A stretch of 64,000 bases of DNA from positions 62,001 to 126,000 of the forward strand of contig NZ_JAPYZV010000007.1 in NCBI RefSeq assembly GCF_027812955.1, in the 5' to 3' direction. This DNA is from Pedococcus sp. 5OH_020 (lineage in GTDB: Bacteria; Actinomycetota; Actinomycetes; Actinomycetales; Dermatophilaceae). Made by a program: the position numbers and the translations under genes. Below are positions 32,456 through 41,279 of this stretch, one piece after another; within the stretch, counting starts at the first letter, position 1; every line of letters begins with the position of its first letter. Below the pieces are notes generated by a model that was not told where the DNA came from, made no database searches, and saw nothing but the letters and a program-made list of their open reading frames with translations.

Positions 32456-33502
32456 ATGGTCGACACCTGGATGCCTCCGTACCTTGCCCACCCCGACCGC
32501 TACGGGCCGATGCCGTACCGCCAGGTCGGTCAGTCCGGGCTGCGCCTGCCCGCGGTCAGCCTGGGGCTGTGGCACAACTTCGGCGACGACAAGCCCTTCG
32601 ACGTCCAGCGAGCGATCCTGCGCCGCGCGTTCGACATCGGCATCACGCACTTCGACCTGGCGAACAACTACGGGCCCCCGTACGGCGCGGCCGAGACGAA
32701 CTTCGGGCGGCACCTCGCCGCTGACTTCAGGCCGTACCGCGACGAGCTCGTCATCAGCAGCAAGGCCGGCTGGGACATGTGGCCGGGGCCTTACGGTGAC
32801 GGCGGCTCCCGCAAGTACCTGGTGGCGAGCCTGGACCAGACCCTGCGCCGCACCGGCTTGGACTATGTGGACATCTTCTACAGCCACCGCCCCGACCCGG
32901 ACACCCCACTGGAGGAGACGATGGGTGCACTGGCCTCCATCGTCAAGCAGGGCAAGGCGCTGTATGCCGGGATCTCCAGCTATGGCCCAGAGCTCACCGC
33001 GCGTGCCGCGGACGTGCTCGACGACCTCGGGGTGCCGCTGCTGATCCACCAGCCGTCCTACTCGATGCTCAACCGCTGGGTGGAGGGTGGCCTCCTGGAG
33101 ACCCTCGGCGAGCGCGGCGTCGGCTGCATCGCCTTCTCGCCGCTGGCTCAGGGCATGCTGACGAACAAGTACCTTGGAGGGATCCCCGAGGGCTCGCGGG
33201 CGTCCCAGGGCAAGTCCCTGTCGCCGGACCTGCTGACGCAGGAGTCGCTCACGCACGTCCGCAAGCTCAACGACCTCGCCTCCGAGCGCGGCCAGTCGCT
33301 CGCGCAGATGGCGCTGGCCTGGGTGCTGCGCGACGAGCGGGTCACCTCCGTGCTGATCGGGGCCTCCTCGGTCGGACAGCTGGAGGACTCCGCCGCGGCG
33401 GTGGCCAACCTCCGGTTCTCGGACGCCGAGCTCGAGGAGATCGACCGGGACGCGGTGGAGGCGGGGATCGACCTCTGGCGTACGCAGTCCCGGCTCACGT
33501 GA
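32456..33502 (+). CDS. Aldo/keto reductase, YghZ-like (glyceraldehyde 3-phosphate reductase type)
   Basis: 348 residues, beginning MPYRQVGQSGLRLPAVSLGLWHNFGDDKP after a short leader, typical of the YghZ/GpR and Kv-beta subgroup. The catalytic set is Asp and Tyr in HFDLANNYGPPYG, Lys in VISSKAGWDMWPG and His in YSHRPDPDTPLEE. The C-terminal VLIGASSVGQLED binds the NADPH phosphate. E. coli YghZ reduces L-glyceraldehyde 3-phosphate and methylglyoxal; the same role here is by family. CAGACT lies 6 nt before the ATG. It converges with a lipoprotein gene over 109 bp. Confidence 0.9.
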   Translation: MVDTWMPPYLAHPDRYGPMPYRQVGQSGLRLPAVSLGLWHNFGDDKPFDVQRAILRRAFDIGITHFDLANNYGPPYGAAETNFGRHLAADFRPYRDELVISSKAGWDMWPGPYGDGGSRKYLVASLDQTLRRTGLDYVDIFYSHRPDPDTPLEETMGALASIVKQGKALYAGISSYGPELTARAADVLDDLGVPLLIHQPSYSMLNRWVEGGLLETLGERGVGCIAFSPLAQGMLTNKYLGGIPEGSRASQGKSLSPDLLTQESLTHVRKLNDLASERGQSLAQMALAWVLRDERVTSVLIGASSVGQLEDSAAAVANLRFSDAELEEIDRDAVEAGIDLWRTQSRLT

Positions 33503-33611
33503 CGCCCCGGTAGACCCCGCCGACGGGACACCTGCGTCCGCACGTGCTGCACGCCCGGTCGACGCGGGTTACCAACCGGCGAGGGTGGACAGGGAGCGGT
33601 CAACCGCATCG

Positions 33612-34016
33612 TCACCGGGAGACGACTGCCTCCACCCGGAAGGGGGTGCCCTGCTGACACGTGGTCATGACACCTGGAGCGAGTGCGCCCCTGATGGTCA
33701 CCGTCATGCCGGCCTCCAGGCCGCCCGTCCTGCCGACGAGCACCCACGTCCCCTTCCCCGGGGCCGACTTCGGCTCGAACACCAGGCAGCCCGACTCGAC
33801 GCCTGCGGAGACGGTGCCGGTGACCGTCATGCTGCGCCCGGCTGTCGTCGGTGCCTCGGTGGTCGACGGCGTTGGCGCGTCGGTGGTAGATGGCGTTGGC
33901 GCGTGGGTGGTCGTCTCCGGCCCGCTGGACGGGCCGGATCCCGCTCCGGAACCCGTGCTGCCACAGGCAGCGAGCAGGACGCAGAAGCCGAGGGTTCCTG
34001 CCAGGCGCGGCGACAT
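33612..34016 (-). CDS. Secreted lipoprotein with Thr/Pro linker
   Basis: 134 residues. A signal peptide ends in the lipobox LLAAC (C18 lipidated). A repetitive linker of about 40 residues follows (THAPTPSTTDAPTPSTTEAP), then a small beta-rich domain of about 75 residues (MTVTGTVSAGVESGCLVF to GTPFRVEAVVSR) with two cysteines that could pair. It looks like an OB-like or SH3-like extracytoplasmic domain. The function is unknown. The start at 34016 has only weak upstream signals. Confidence 0.75.
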   Translation of the reverse strand: MSPRLAGTLGFCVLLAACGSTGSGAGSGPSSGPETTTHAPTPSTTDAPTPSTTEAPTTAGRSMTVTGTVSAGVESGCLVFEPKSAPGKGTWVLVGRTGGLEAGMTVTIRGALAPGVMTTCQQGTPFRVEAVVSR

Positions 34017-34030
34017 ACCTCATGGTGCCC

Positions 34031-34046
34031 TTCCGCGCACGCGGAA
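34031..34046. promoter_or_regulatory. Inverted repeat upstream of the lipoprotein gene
   Basis: TTCCGCG-CA-CGCGGAA, perfect 7-bp arms, 15 bp before the minus-strand lipoprotein start and 245 bp before the E1-alpha start. It may be an operator for either gene. The rest of the 274-bp gap shows a possible -10 (TATCTT, 34140-34145) for the dehydrogenase operon and nothing else clear. Confidence 0.35.
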
Positions 34047-34290
34047 AACCAGAGGCAGGTCCACGAGGCCACAGGCGGCGCCACCAGGCGAGCTGCGTCC
34101 CGGGCGGGGTCCGGATTCTGAGATTTCGGGGGCGGCGGATATCTTTGGCCTCAGCAAGGCCACCATGTGAGCGCCGCCACACTCGGCGCAACCAGCCTGC
34201 CGCAGAACCAGCAGCGGAGACCCCGCACGGGGACCGCGGCCCGAGCCGGACGCCCCGCCACCCGTGGAGCGGTCGGAAGAAGGAGTGCCT

Positions 34291-35490
34291 GTGAGCGACA
34301 ACGCTGTCGCCGGTGTCAGCACCGGTCCCGCCGAGGACGACGTGCTGGCGGAGCTGACCGCCCCGGTGCCGGAGGTGGGTGACGGCGGACCGGAGATGGT
34401 CCAGCTGCTCACGCCCGAGGGCCAGCGGGTGGAGAACACCGAGTACGACCATTACCTCGACGGGCTCACTGACGAGGACCTGCGCGGCTTCTACCGCGAC
34501 CTGGTCCTCATCCGGAGGGTCGATGCAGAGGCCACCGCCCTGCAGCGCCAGGGTGAGCTCGGGATCTGGGCCTCGCTGCTCGGCCAGGAGGCCGCCCAGG
34601 TGGGTTCCGGCAGGGCTTTGCGCCCCCAGGACTACGCGTTCCCCACGTACCGGGAGCATGGCGTGGCGTGGTGCCGCGGGGTGAACCCTCTCAACCTTCT
34701 GGGCCTGTTCCGCGGGGTCAACCACGGCGGCTGGGACCCCAACGAGAAGAACTTCCACCTCTACACGATCGTCATCGGCGCGCAGACCCTGCACGCGACG
34801 GGGTACGCCATGGGGGTCCAGCGTGACGGCGCGGTGGGGACGGGCGACCCGGACCGCGACACCGCGGTGATCGCCTACTTCGGTGACGGGGCGAGCGCCC
34901 AGGGCGACGTCAACGAGGCCTTCGTCTACGCCGCCGTCAACAACGCACCCGTGGTCTTCTTCTGCCAGAACAACCAGTGGGCCATCTCCGAGCCGAACGA
35001 GCGCCAGACCCGGATCCCCCTGTACCAGCGGGCGCGCGGCTTCGGCTTCCCCGGAGTGCGGGTCGACGGCAACGACGTGCTGGCGGTGTACGCCGTCGCC
35101 ACCCAGGCGCTCAACGCCGCCCGCTCGGGCCAGGGCCCGACCTTCATCGAGGCCTACACCTACCGGATGGGCGCGCACACGACGTCCGACGACCCGACCA
35201 AGTACCGCGTGTCGGCCGAGGTCGAGGTGTGGAAGCACCGGGACCCGATCGAGCGCCTCAAGTCCTGCCTCGTCCACCAGGCCAAGGCCGACCAGGGCTT
35301 CTTCGACGCGGTCGACGGCGAGGCCGACGAGCTGGCCGCGCAGGTGCGGGAAGGCTGCCTGACGATGCCCGACCCCACGGGCGACTCGATGTTCGACCAT
35401 GTCTACGTCGAGCCGCACCCGGTCGTCGAGGCGGAGCGTCGCGAGTTCGCGGAGTACCATGCCGGATTCGCGACGGAAGGTGGTCACTGA
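34291..35490 (+). CDS. 2-oxoacid dehydrogenase E1 component, alpha subunit
   Basis: Thiamine-diphosphate enzyme subunit that decarboxylates pyruvate or branched-chain 2-oxoacids. The 399 residues include the TPP motif GDGASAQGDVNEAF ending in FCQNNQWAIS (about 193-225) and the phosphorylation-loop region YRMGAHTTSDDPTKYR (about 290-305). The GTG at 34291 has AAGGAG 6 nt upstream; an alternative GTG at 34264 lacks a site. First gene of an E1a-E1b-E2 operon. Substrate is unresolved: the sequence fits either actinobacterial BkdA or a heterotetrameric PDH E1, and no leucine-catabolic genes or Lrp regulator are adjacent to decide. Confidence 0.92.
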   Translation: MSDNAVAGVSTGPAEDDVLAELTAPVPEVGDGGPEMVQLLTPEGQRVENTEYDHYLDGLTDEDLRGFYRDLVLIRRVDAEATALQRQGELGIWASLLGQEAAQVGSGRALRPQDYAFPTYREHGVAWCRGVNPLNLLGLFRGVNHGGWDPNEKNFHLYTIVIGAQTLHATGYAMGVQRDGAVGTGDPDRDTAVIAYFGDGASAQGDVNEAFVYAAVNNAPVVFFCQNNQWAISEPNERQTRIPLYQRARGFGFPGVRVDGNDVLAVYAVATQALNAARSGQGPTFIEAYTYRMGAHTTSDDPTKYRVSAEVEVWKHRDPIERLKSCLVHQAKADQGFFDAVDGEADELAAQVREGCLTMPDPTGDSMFDHVYVEPHPVVEAERREFAEYHAGFATEGGH

Positions 35491-35491
35491 G

Positions 35492-36466
35492 ATGACCAGC
35501 ATGACCATCGCCAAGGGGGTCAACAACGGTCTGCGCGCAGCCATGGAACGCGACCCCAAGGTCGTTCTCATGGGTGAGGACATCGGCAAGCTCGGCGGGG
35601 TCTTCCGGGTGACGGACGGCCTGCAGAAGGACTTCGGCGAGGACCGGGTCATCGACACCCCGCTCGCGGAGGCCGGCATCGTCGGCACGGCGATCGGTAT
35701 GGCGCTGCGCGGCTACCGTCCCGTGGTCGAGATCCAGTTCGACGGCTTCATCTACCCGGCGTTCGACCACATCGTCAGCCAGGTGGCCAAGATGAGGGCA
35801 CGCTCGCTCGGCAAGGTCAGGCTTCCCATGGTGATCCGCATCCCCGTCGGCGGAGGCATCGGCGCAGTCGAGCACCACTCGGAGTCCAACGAGGCGTACT
35901 TCGCGCACACCGCCGGCCTGAAGGTCGTCTGCTGCTCCAACGCGGAGGACGCCTACTGGATGATCCAGCAGGCGATCGAGAGCGACGACCCGGTCCTGTT
36001 CTACGAGCCGAAGCGCCGCTACTGGGACAAGAGCGAGGTCGACGTCAGCGCTGCGCCCCGTGAGCTGCTCAAGGCACAGGTGGTCCGTGAGGGTGCCGAC
36101 GCGACGCTCGTCGCCTATGGCCCGATGGTCAAGACGTGCCTCCAGGCGGCCGAGGCGGCCGCCGGCGAGGGCAAGGACCTGGAGGTCATCGACCTCCGCT
36201 CGCTCAGCCCGCTGGACCTCGACACGGTGGCGTCGTCGGTGGAGAAGACGGGCAGAACCGTGGTCGTGCACGAGGCCTCCACCTTCCTCGGGATGGGCGC
36301 CGAGATCGCCGCCGCGCTGCAGCAGCGATGCTTCTACCACCTTGAGGCGCCGGTGCTCCGGGTCGGCGGGTACAACCTGCCGTATCCGCCGAGCAAGCTG
36401 GAAGAGGAGTTCCTGCCCGACCTGGACCGGGTGCTCGACGCCGTCGACCGCTCGCTCGCCTTCTGA
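35492..36466 (+). CDS. 2-oxoacid dehydrogenase E1 component, beta subunit
   Basis: Partner of the alpha subunit; 324 residues with the transketolase pyrimidine-binding domain ([18 protein letters not shown], about 26-43; [17 protein letters not shown], about 54-70) and a C-terminal transketolase domain ([17 protein letters not shown]). The ATG is separated by 1 bp from the alpha-subunit stop, with GGAAGGTGG upstream. An in-frame ATG three codons later is a possible alternative. The gene order alpha, beta, E2 is standard. Confidence 0.93.
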   Translation: MTSMTIAKGVNNGLRAAMERDPKVVLMGEDIGKLGGVFRVTDGLQKDFGEDRVIDTPLAEAGIVGTAIGMALRGYRPVVEIQFDGFIYPAFDHIVSQVAKMRARSLGKVRLPMVIRIPVGGGIGAVEHHSESNEAYFAHTAGLKVVCCSNAEDAYWMIQQAIESDDPVLFYEPKRRYWDKSEVDVSAAPRELLKAQVVREGADATLVAYGPMVKTCLQAAEAAAGEGKDLEVIDLRSLSPLDLDTVASSVEKTGRTVVVHEASTFLGMGAEIAAALQQRCFYHLEAPVLRVGGYNLPYPPSKLEEEFLPDLDRVLDAVDRSLAF

Positions 36467-36485
36467 GAGAGGACGCGAAACGCCT

Positions 36486-38012
36486 GTGTCTGCCGAAAAG
36501 TCTGCGTCTGTCAAGGAGTTCAAGCTTCCCGACCCCGGTGAGGGTCTCACGGAGGCCGAGATCGTCACCTGGAACGTCAAGGTCGGGGACACGGTGAAGG
36601 TCAACGACATCGTCGTGGAGATCGAGACCGCCAAGTCGCTGGTCGAGCTGCCCGTACCGTTCGCCGGGAGGGTGACGGCCCTCCTCGTGGAGGAGGGGCA
36701 GACCGTCGAGGTCGGGACGCCCATCATCGCCGTCGACACCGCCGGAGGCGCCGCGACAGGGGCCGCCGCCACCGTGCAGGACGCGCCCGCCGAGGGGCCG
36801 GTCGAACCTGGTATCGAGGGAAGCCCGGCCCCGAAGCTCGCCGCGGAGATCGCCGCCGCTCACGACGAGGAGATCGAAGAAGGCAAGATCGGCGGCACCA
36901 CGTCCACCGGGCGCACGGCCGTCCTCGTGGGGTATGGCGTGAAGCAGACCGAAGCGGTCCGTCGCCCCCGCAGGGGCGGTGCGGCGCCCGTCACCACCCA
37001 GGAGGCGGCCGCCCCGCCCGTCACCACCCAGGAGGCGGCCGCCCAGCCCGTCGTTGGGGGCCAGGGCGGGGCACGTGCGCTGGCCAAGCCACCGGTGCGC
37101 AAGTACGCCAAGGACCTCGGCGTCGACCTCGAGGCGGTCACCGGCTCTGGCGAGGGTGGCGTCATCACCCGCGCCGATGTCGAGGCCCACGCCAGCGGCT
37201 CGGGTGCGCGCGGGTCGGAGGTGGCCGGGACGCAGCCGACTTCCGGCGCCGGCGCCGGCCGCGCGGCATACCAGGCTCCGGTGTTCACCCGCGGGGAACG
37301 TGAGACGCGCGTCCCCATCAAGGGCGTCCGGAAGATGACCGCGCAGGCGATGGTGGGAAGCGCCTTCACTGCGCCGCACGTCACCGAGTGGGTCACCATC
37401 GACGCGACCGCCACGATGGCGCTCGTCGAGCGGCTGAAGAAGGACCGCGAGTTCAAGGAAGTCAAGGTCACGCCGTTGCTGGTCCTCGCGAAGGCGATGA
37501 CCGTGGCGATCCGTCGCAACCCGGAGATCAACGCGACCTGGGACGAGGCAGCCCAGGAGATTGTGGTCAAGCACTACGTCAACCTCGGCATCGCCGCGGC
37601 GACGCCCCGTGGCCTCATCGTCCCCAACATCAAGGACGCCGACCAGCTCTCGATGCTCCAGCTCGCGCAGGCGATCGGCGACCTGACGGCGACGGCGCGG
37701 GAGGGGCGCACCCAGCCTGCCGACATGTCGGGCGGCACCATCACGATCACCAACGTCGGCGTCTTCGGCGTCGACACCGGTACCCCGATCATCAACCCCG
37801 GAGAGTCGGCGATCCTCGCGTTCGGGGCGATCCGCCGCCAGCCGTGGGTCGTCACCGCTCCCGACGGCGCCGAGACGATCGAGCCCCGCTGGGTCACCCA
37901 GCTCGCCCTGAGCTTCGACCACCGGCTCGTGGACGGTGAGCTCGGGAGCAGGTTCATCGCCGACGTAGGAGCCATCCTGGCCGATCCCGCACGCGGTCTC
38001 GTCTGGGGCTGA
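36486..38012 (+). CDS. 2-oxoacid dehydrogenase complex E2 (dihydrolipoamide acyltransferase)
   Basis: 508 residues in the order lipoyl domain, linker, E1/E3-binding domain, catalytic core. The lipoylated lysine is in [14 protein letters not shown] (about residue 49). The linker has a tandem repeat of PVTTQEAA (about 172-190). The peripheral-subunit-binding domain spans [20 protein letters not shown] to TRADVEAH (about 200-235). The acyltransferase core ends with the catalytic SFDHRLVDG (about 478-486). There is a single lipoyl domain. The GTG at 36486 is the only start consistent with the N-terminal fold. No E3 (lpd) gene follows, so a shared lipoamide dehydrogenase must be encoded elsewhere. 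Confidence 0.93.
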   Translation: MSAEKSASVKEFKLPDPGEGLTEAEIVTWNVKVGDTVKVNDIVVEIETAKSLVELPVPFAGRVTALLVEEGQTVEVGTPIIAVDTAGGAATGAAATVQDAPAEGPVEPGIEGSPAPKLAAEIAAAHDEEIEEGKIGGTTSTGRTAVLVGYGVKQTEAVRRPRRGGAAPVTTQEAAAPPVTTQEAAAQPVVGGQGGARALAKPPVRKYAKDLGVDLEAVTGSGEGGVITRADVEAHASGSGARGSEVAGTQPTSGAGAGRAAYQAPVFTRGERETRVPIKGVRKMTAQAMVGSAFTAPHVTEWVTIDATATMALVERLKKDREFKEVKVTPLLVLAKAMTVAIRRNPEINATWDEAAQEIVVKHYVNLGIAAATPRGLIVPNIKDADQLSMLQLAQAIGDLTATAREGRTQPADMSGGTITITNVGVFGVDTGTPIINPGESAILAFGAIRRQPWVVTAPDGAETIEPRWVTQLALSFDHRLVDGELGSRFIADVGAILADPARGLVWG

Positions 38013-38042
38013 CCCCTCTTCCGTCTGGGACTCGCCGGAGGC

Positions 38043-38070
38043 CGCTAGGCGGAGGGCGCTAGGCGGAGGG
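38043..38070. repeat. 14-bp tandem duplication at the end of the MFS gene
   Basis: CGCTAGGCGGAGGG is repeated twice without spacer (38043-38056, 38057-38070). The second copy contains the MFS stop codon (TAG on the minus strand, 38061-38059), and the first copy supplies another TAG just downstream. Confidence 0.7.
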
Positions 38071-39753
38071 CGCCGCGTGAGCTGCCGCTGCGTCGGCGTC
38101 GGCCTGGTCGGCCTTGCCGCGCTCGGAGTAGGCCGACCCGCCTCGCAGCTCGACGTGCGGCAGCAGCAGCATGACGAGGAAGCCGATGAGCATCACGCCC
38201 GACCCGACGAGGAACACCAGGTCCATCGAGTCCGAGAAGCCCTGGAGGAACGGCTTCGCCAGGCGGGCGTCGAGGTTCGTCAGGAAGGAGGAGTCCTTCA
38301 GGACGCCGCCTGCCGACCCGGCACCGGAGCCGCCGGACTGAGCGGCCTGCAGGCTCTTCGCGAACTGTGCGTTGGCGGGGTCGTGGAGCGCGGTCTGGAA
38401 CTCCCTGGTCGGCGCGACGCGCTGCATGGCCGCGCTGATCTTGTCCGGCACGGTGGAGAAGAGGATCGACAGGAACACGGCCGTGCCGAGGGTGCCGCCG
38501 ATCTGACGGGTGAACGTGGCGGACGACGTCGCGACGCCGATGAGCCGGGGCGACACGGCGTTCTGCACCGCCAGGGTCAGCGGCTGGAAGTTGAAGCCGA
38601 GGCCGAGCCCGAAGAACACCATGACGATCATCGTCTGCCACAGCGGAGTGTCGGCGTGCACGTAGTGGAAGGCGAACAACGCCAGGGCGAGCAGGGCCGA
38701 GCCGATGATCGGGAACCTGCGGTAGCGGCCCGTGCGGCTGATGATCTGGCCCGAGAGGATCGAGCCGCCCATGATGCCCAGCGTGAGTGGGAGCAGCAGC
38801 AGGCCGGCCTTGGTGGGGCTGGCTCCCTTCACGATCTGCAGGTAGAGCGGCAGCGACGCCAACCCACCGAACATCGCCATGCCGATGAGCACCGAGGCCC
38901 CGGAGGCGACGGCCACCGTCCGCTCCTGGAACAGGGTGAGGGGAAGCAGGGCCTCGTCCTTCATCGCCCGCTCCACGAGCAGGAACGCCACCACGCCGAC
39001 GAGACCGACGCCGTAGCACAGGACCGACCGTCCGGAGCCCCAGCCCCAGTCGCGGCCCTGCTCGGCGACGAGCAGGAGCGGGACGAGCCCGACGGTCAGC
39101 ATGGCCGCACCCCACCAGTCGATCCGGTGGTCCAGCCGCGTGTGGCGCAGGTGCAGGGTCCTGGAGACGACGAGCAGCGCGGCGATGCCGATGGGGACGT
39201 TCACGAGGAACACCCAGCGCCAGCCGTCGATCCCGAGCAGGGTGTTCTGCCCGGCGAAGAAGCCGCCGATGACCGGGCCCAGGACACTCGAGGTACCGAA
39301 CACGGCCAGGAAGTAGCCCTGGTACTTGGCGCGCTCGCGAGGCGGCACGATGTCACCGATGATGGCCAGTGCCAAGGAGAACAGGCCGCCGGCGCCCAGA
39401 CCTTGGATCGCTCGGTAGAACGCGAGCTGGAGCATCGACTGGGAGAGGGTGCAGAGCACGGAGCCGACGATGAAGATCGTGATCGCGGTGGAGAAGAACT
39501 TCTTCCGGCCGTAGATGTCGGAGAGCTTGCCGTAGAGCGGGGTGACGATGGTCGAGGTGATGAGGTACGCCGTCGTCGCCCAGGCCTGCTCGTCCAGCCC
39601 CTTCAGGTCGTCCGCGATGGTTCGGATCGCCGTGGCGACGATGGTCTGGTCGAGGGCGGCGAGGAACATCCCCATCATCAGACCCACCAGGATCGTGACG
39701 ATCTGACGGTGGGTGAGGGGCCCGTCGGTCCGCGCGGGGGCGGTGGCTGCCAT
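38059..39753 (-). CDS. DHA2-family (14-TM) MFS multidrug exporter
   Basis: 564 residues with about 14 hydrophobic helices, as in EmrB/QacA proton-drug antiporters. LDQTIVATAIRTIADDL (about 33-49) is motif D1 of helix 1, GKLSDIYGRKKFF is motif A after helix 2, and VIGPVIGGFFAGQNTLLG is motif C in helix 5. It probably exports lipophilic or cationic drugs. The ATG lies 2 bp after the marR stop, so it is controlled with the regulator. The C terminus is Ala-rich and charged. Confidence 0.92.
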   Translation of the reverse strand: MAATAPARTDGPLTHRQIVTILVGLMMGMFLAALDQTIVATAIRTIADDLKGLDEQAWATTAYLITSTIVTPLYGKLSDIYGRKKFFSTAITIFIVGSVLCTLSQSMLQLAFYRAIQGLGAGGLFSLALAIIGDIVPPRERAKYQGYFLAVFGTSSVLGPVIGGFFAGQNTLLGIDGWRWVFLVNVPIGIAALLVVSRTLHLRHTRLDHRIDWWGAAMLTVGLVPLLLVAEQGRDWGWGSGRSVLCYGVGLVGVVAFLLVERAMKDEALLPLTLFQERTVAVASGASVLIGMAMFGGLASLPLYLQIVKGASPTKAGLLLLPLTLGIMGGSILSGQIISRTGRYRRFPIIGSALLALALFAFHYVHADTPLWQTMIVMVFFGLGLGFNFQPLTLAVQNAVSPRLIGVATSSATFTRQIGGTLGTAVFLSILFSTVPDKISAAMQRVAPTREFQTALHDPANAQFAKSLQAAQSGGSGAGSAGGVLKDSSFLTNLDARLAKPFLQGFSDSMDLVFLVGSGVMLIGFLVMLLLPHVELRGGSAYSERGKADQADADAAAAHAAPSA

Positions 39754-39755
39754 GG

Positions 39756-40313
39756 TCAGTGCTCCGATGGTGTCGGGTCGCCTGCGGCGACGGCGAGGGT
39801 GGGCTGTGCAGTGGTGGTGCCGGTGGTGCTCGCCTCTATGTTGCGTCCGCGACCGGTGGCCTGCTCGCGGGCGCCCTCCAGGGTCGCGGCGAAGCGCTCG
39901 AGCTGGGCGGCGAAGGCTGCGGCCTCGTCCACCGTCCAGTCCGAGAGAAGCTCGCCGAACCAGGCGTTGCGGTGCTGCTGGATCCGGCTGAGGAGCTCGT
40001 GTCCCTCGTCGCTGAGCCGGACGACCTGCGCCCGCCCGTCGTCAGGGTCGCTGAGCTTCTCCAGCAGGCCATGCCCGACGAGGGTGCTCACCTGCCGGCT
40101 CACCGTGGAGACGTCGGAATGGACGCAGTCGGCGAGCGCCGAGACCCGCCTCGGCTCCGCGGCCAGGTTGAACAACAGGGGGTACGCGGCAGCGTCGACC
40201 GCAGGGTGGATGCGCGGCGCGTGATGACGCATCACCTGCATGAGCTTCATGACCCGGATGAGGCCTCGGCTGACGCGGTCGGCACTCTGCGGGTCGAGGT
40301 GGGTGGACGGCAT
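39756..40313 (-). CDS. MarR-family transcriptional regulator
   Basis: 185 residues with the winged helix-turn-helix of MarR: helix bundle (about 12-50), RRVSALADCVHSDVSTVSRQVSTLVGHGLLEKLSDPDDGRAQVV (about 55-98) giving recognition helix and wing, then the dimerisation helices. The last 35 residues are a low-complexity Ala/Thr tail. The start at 40313 has AAGGA upstream. The gene precedes the MFS exporter in one operon, and a 13-bp inverted repeat 27 bp upstream is the probable operator, so it likely represses its own efflux operon until a drug ligand binds. Confidence 0.9.
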   Translation of the reverse strand: MPSTHLDPQSADRVSRGLIRVMKLMQVMRHHAPRIHPAVDAAAYPLLFNLAAEPRRVSALADCVHSDVSTVSRQVSTLVGHGLLEKLSDPDDGRAQVVRLSDEGHELLSRIQQHRNAWFGELLSDWTVDEAAAFAAQLERFAATLEGAREQATGRGRNIEASTTGTTTAQPTLAVAAGDPTPSEH

Positions 40314-40339
40314 GACGTTCCTTGGACCGGGGAGGTTGC

Positions 40340-40379
40340 TTGCGCCATACAAATATCACGCGATGCTTGTATGGCGCAA
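40340..40379. promoter_or_regulatory. 13-bp inverted-repeat operator of the marR-MFS operon
   Basis: Perfect arms TTGCGCCATACAA (40340-40352) and TTGTATGGCGCAA (40367-40379) with a 14-bp spacer of AATATCACGCGATG-like composition, AT-rich for this genome. It lies between the MarR start (40313) and the end of the mycothiol-dependent gene (40399). Arm centres are 27 bp apart, enough for two dimers or one large site. Confidence 0.75.
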
Positions 40380-40398
40380 ACAACTGCGGCCAGGCAGG

Positions 40399-41253
40399 CT
40401 ACGGGACGAAGACGAGGTTCTCCAGGACCCGCCGGGCGACCTCGTCGTCGCCGTGCACGGTGAAGTGGATGTCGTCCAGGCCACCGCGGCCGGCGGCCCG
40501 CCGGGTGATCGCATCGGTGGACAGCGTGATGGTGGTGAAGGTGTCGTGCGGGTCGCCGTCGTGCGCGATGCCCGAGAACAGCGGTATGCCGCGTGGCTTG
40601 CCGCCCTCCTCGGGATCCACCCAGACGCCGGCGCGGCCGAGGACCGGTCCGGTGACGTCGAAGATCACCACGTTCCCCGGCTCGATGGCGGCGTCCCGGG
40701 CGACGAGCCTGGGCAGCGCGTCGAAGAGCACGGACATGAACACGGCCGCCCCGCCGGAGTCGAGGTTCCCGGGCCGTCCCAGGGCCTGGCGGATGTCCTG
40801 CTCATGGGTCCAGATGTCGAGGATGCGGGTCTTGAGGCTCTCGCCCGCGGGCCCCGGACCCCACGCTCCGCGCACCGGGGTCTCCAGCGTCATCTCGGGA
40901 GCGCTGAACTGCTCCACCCGTCGCGCCACGACGGTCTCGAGCTCGTCGACGACCTTGGCGCCGAGCATCGTCCGACGTACCTCTACCGACCGCTCCACGA
41001 AGCGGCCCGCCTCGTTCCGCACGTGGGCGTAGTGGGGGACCGTGGCGCTGGGCGTCTCTCCGGTGTGGAGCCAGGACTCCAGCCCGACGACGTGCGAGAT
41101 CTGGTCCTTGACCGACCAGCCGGGGCAGGCGGTGGGCAGGTCGAAGTCGGCGTCGCCACAGCTGCGTCCCAGGTCGATCACCGCCTGGGTCGTCTGCTGG
41201 TAGGCCGCGACGAGGCCGGGCAGGTCTTCGGGTGCTGCCGGGTGCAGGGGCAT
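40399..41253 (-). CDS. Mycothiol-dependent maleylpyruvate isomerase-family enzyme (TIGR03083 type)
   Basis: 284 residues. The N-terminal DinB-like four-helix bundle (about 10-160) contains CPGWSVKDQISHVVGLESWL with the first metal histidine and DIWTHEQDIRQALGRP with the last ligands, the signature of actinobacterial mycothiol-dependent enzymes. The C-terminal alpha/beta domain (about 175-284) is the SCP2-like MDMPI_C region. Members isomerise maleylpyruvate or transfer mycothiol; the substrate is unknown. The start is leaderless (TAGGGT, 6 nt, ATG) and divergent from copD by 26 bp. Confidence 0.85.
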   Translation of the reverse strand: MPLHPAAPEDLPGLVAAYQQTTQAVIDLGRSCGDADFDLPTACPGWSVKDQISHVVGLESWLHTGETPSATVPHYAHVRNEAGRFVERSVEVRRTMLGAKVVDELETVVARRVEQFSAPEMTLETPVRGAWGPGPAGESLKTRILDIWTHEQDIRQALGRPGNLDSGGAAVFMSVLFDALPRLVARDAAIEPGNVVIFDVTGPVLGRAGVWVDPEEGGKPRGIPLFSGIAHDGDPHDTFTTITLSTDAITRRAAGRGGLDDIHFTVHGDDEVARRVLENLVFVP

Positions 41254-41259
41254 GGGCCC

Positions 41260-41273
41260 ACCCTACTTAGGCT
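41260..41273. promoter_or_regulatory. Back-to-back leaderless promoters in a 26-bp gap
   Basis: Minus strand: TAGGGT (41265-41260), 6 nt, ATG at 41253. Plus strand: TAGGCT (41268-41273), 6 nt, ATG at 41280. The hexamers are 2 bp apart, so each gene's -35 region lies in the other gene's coding start. Confidence 0.55.
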
Positions 41274-41279
41274 GTCCGC

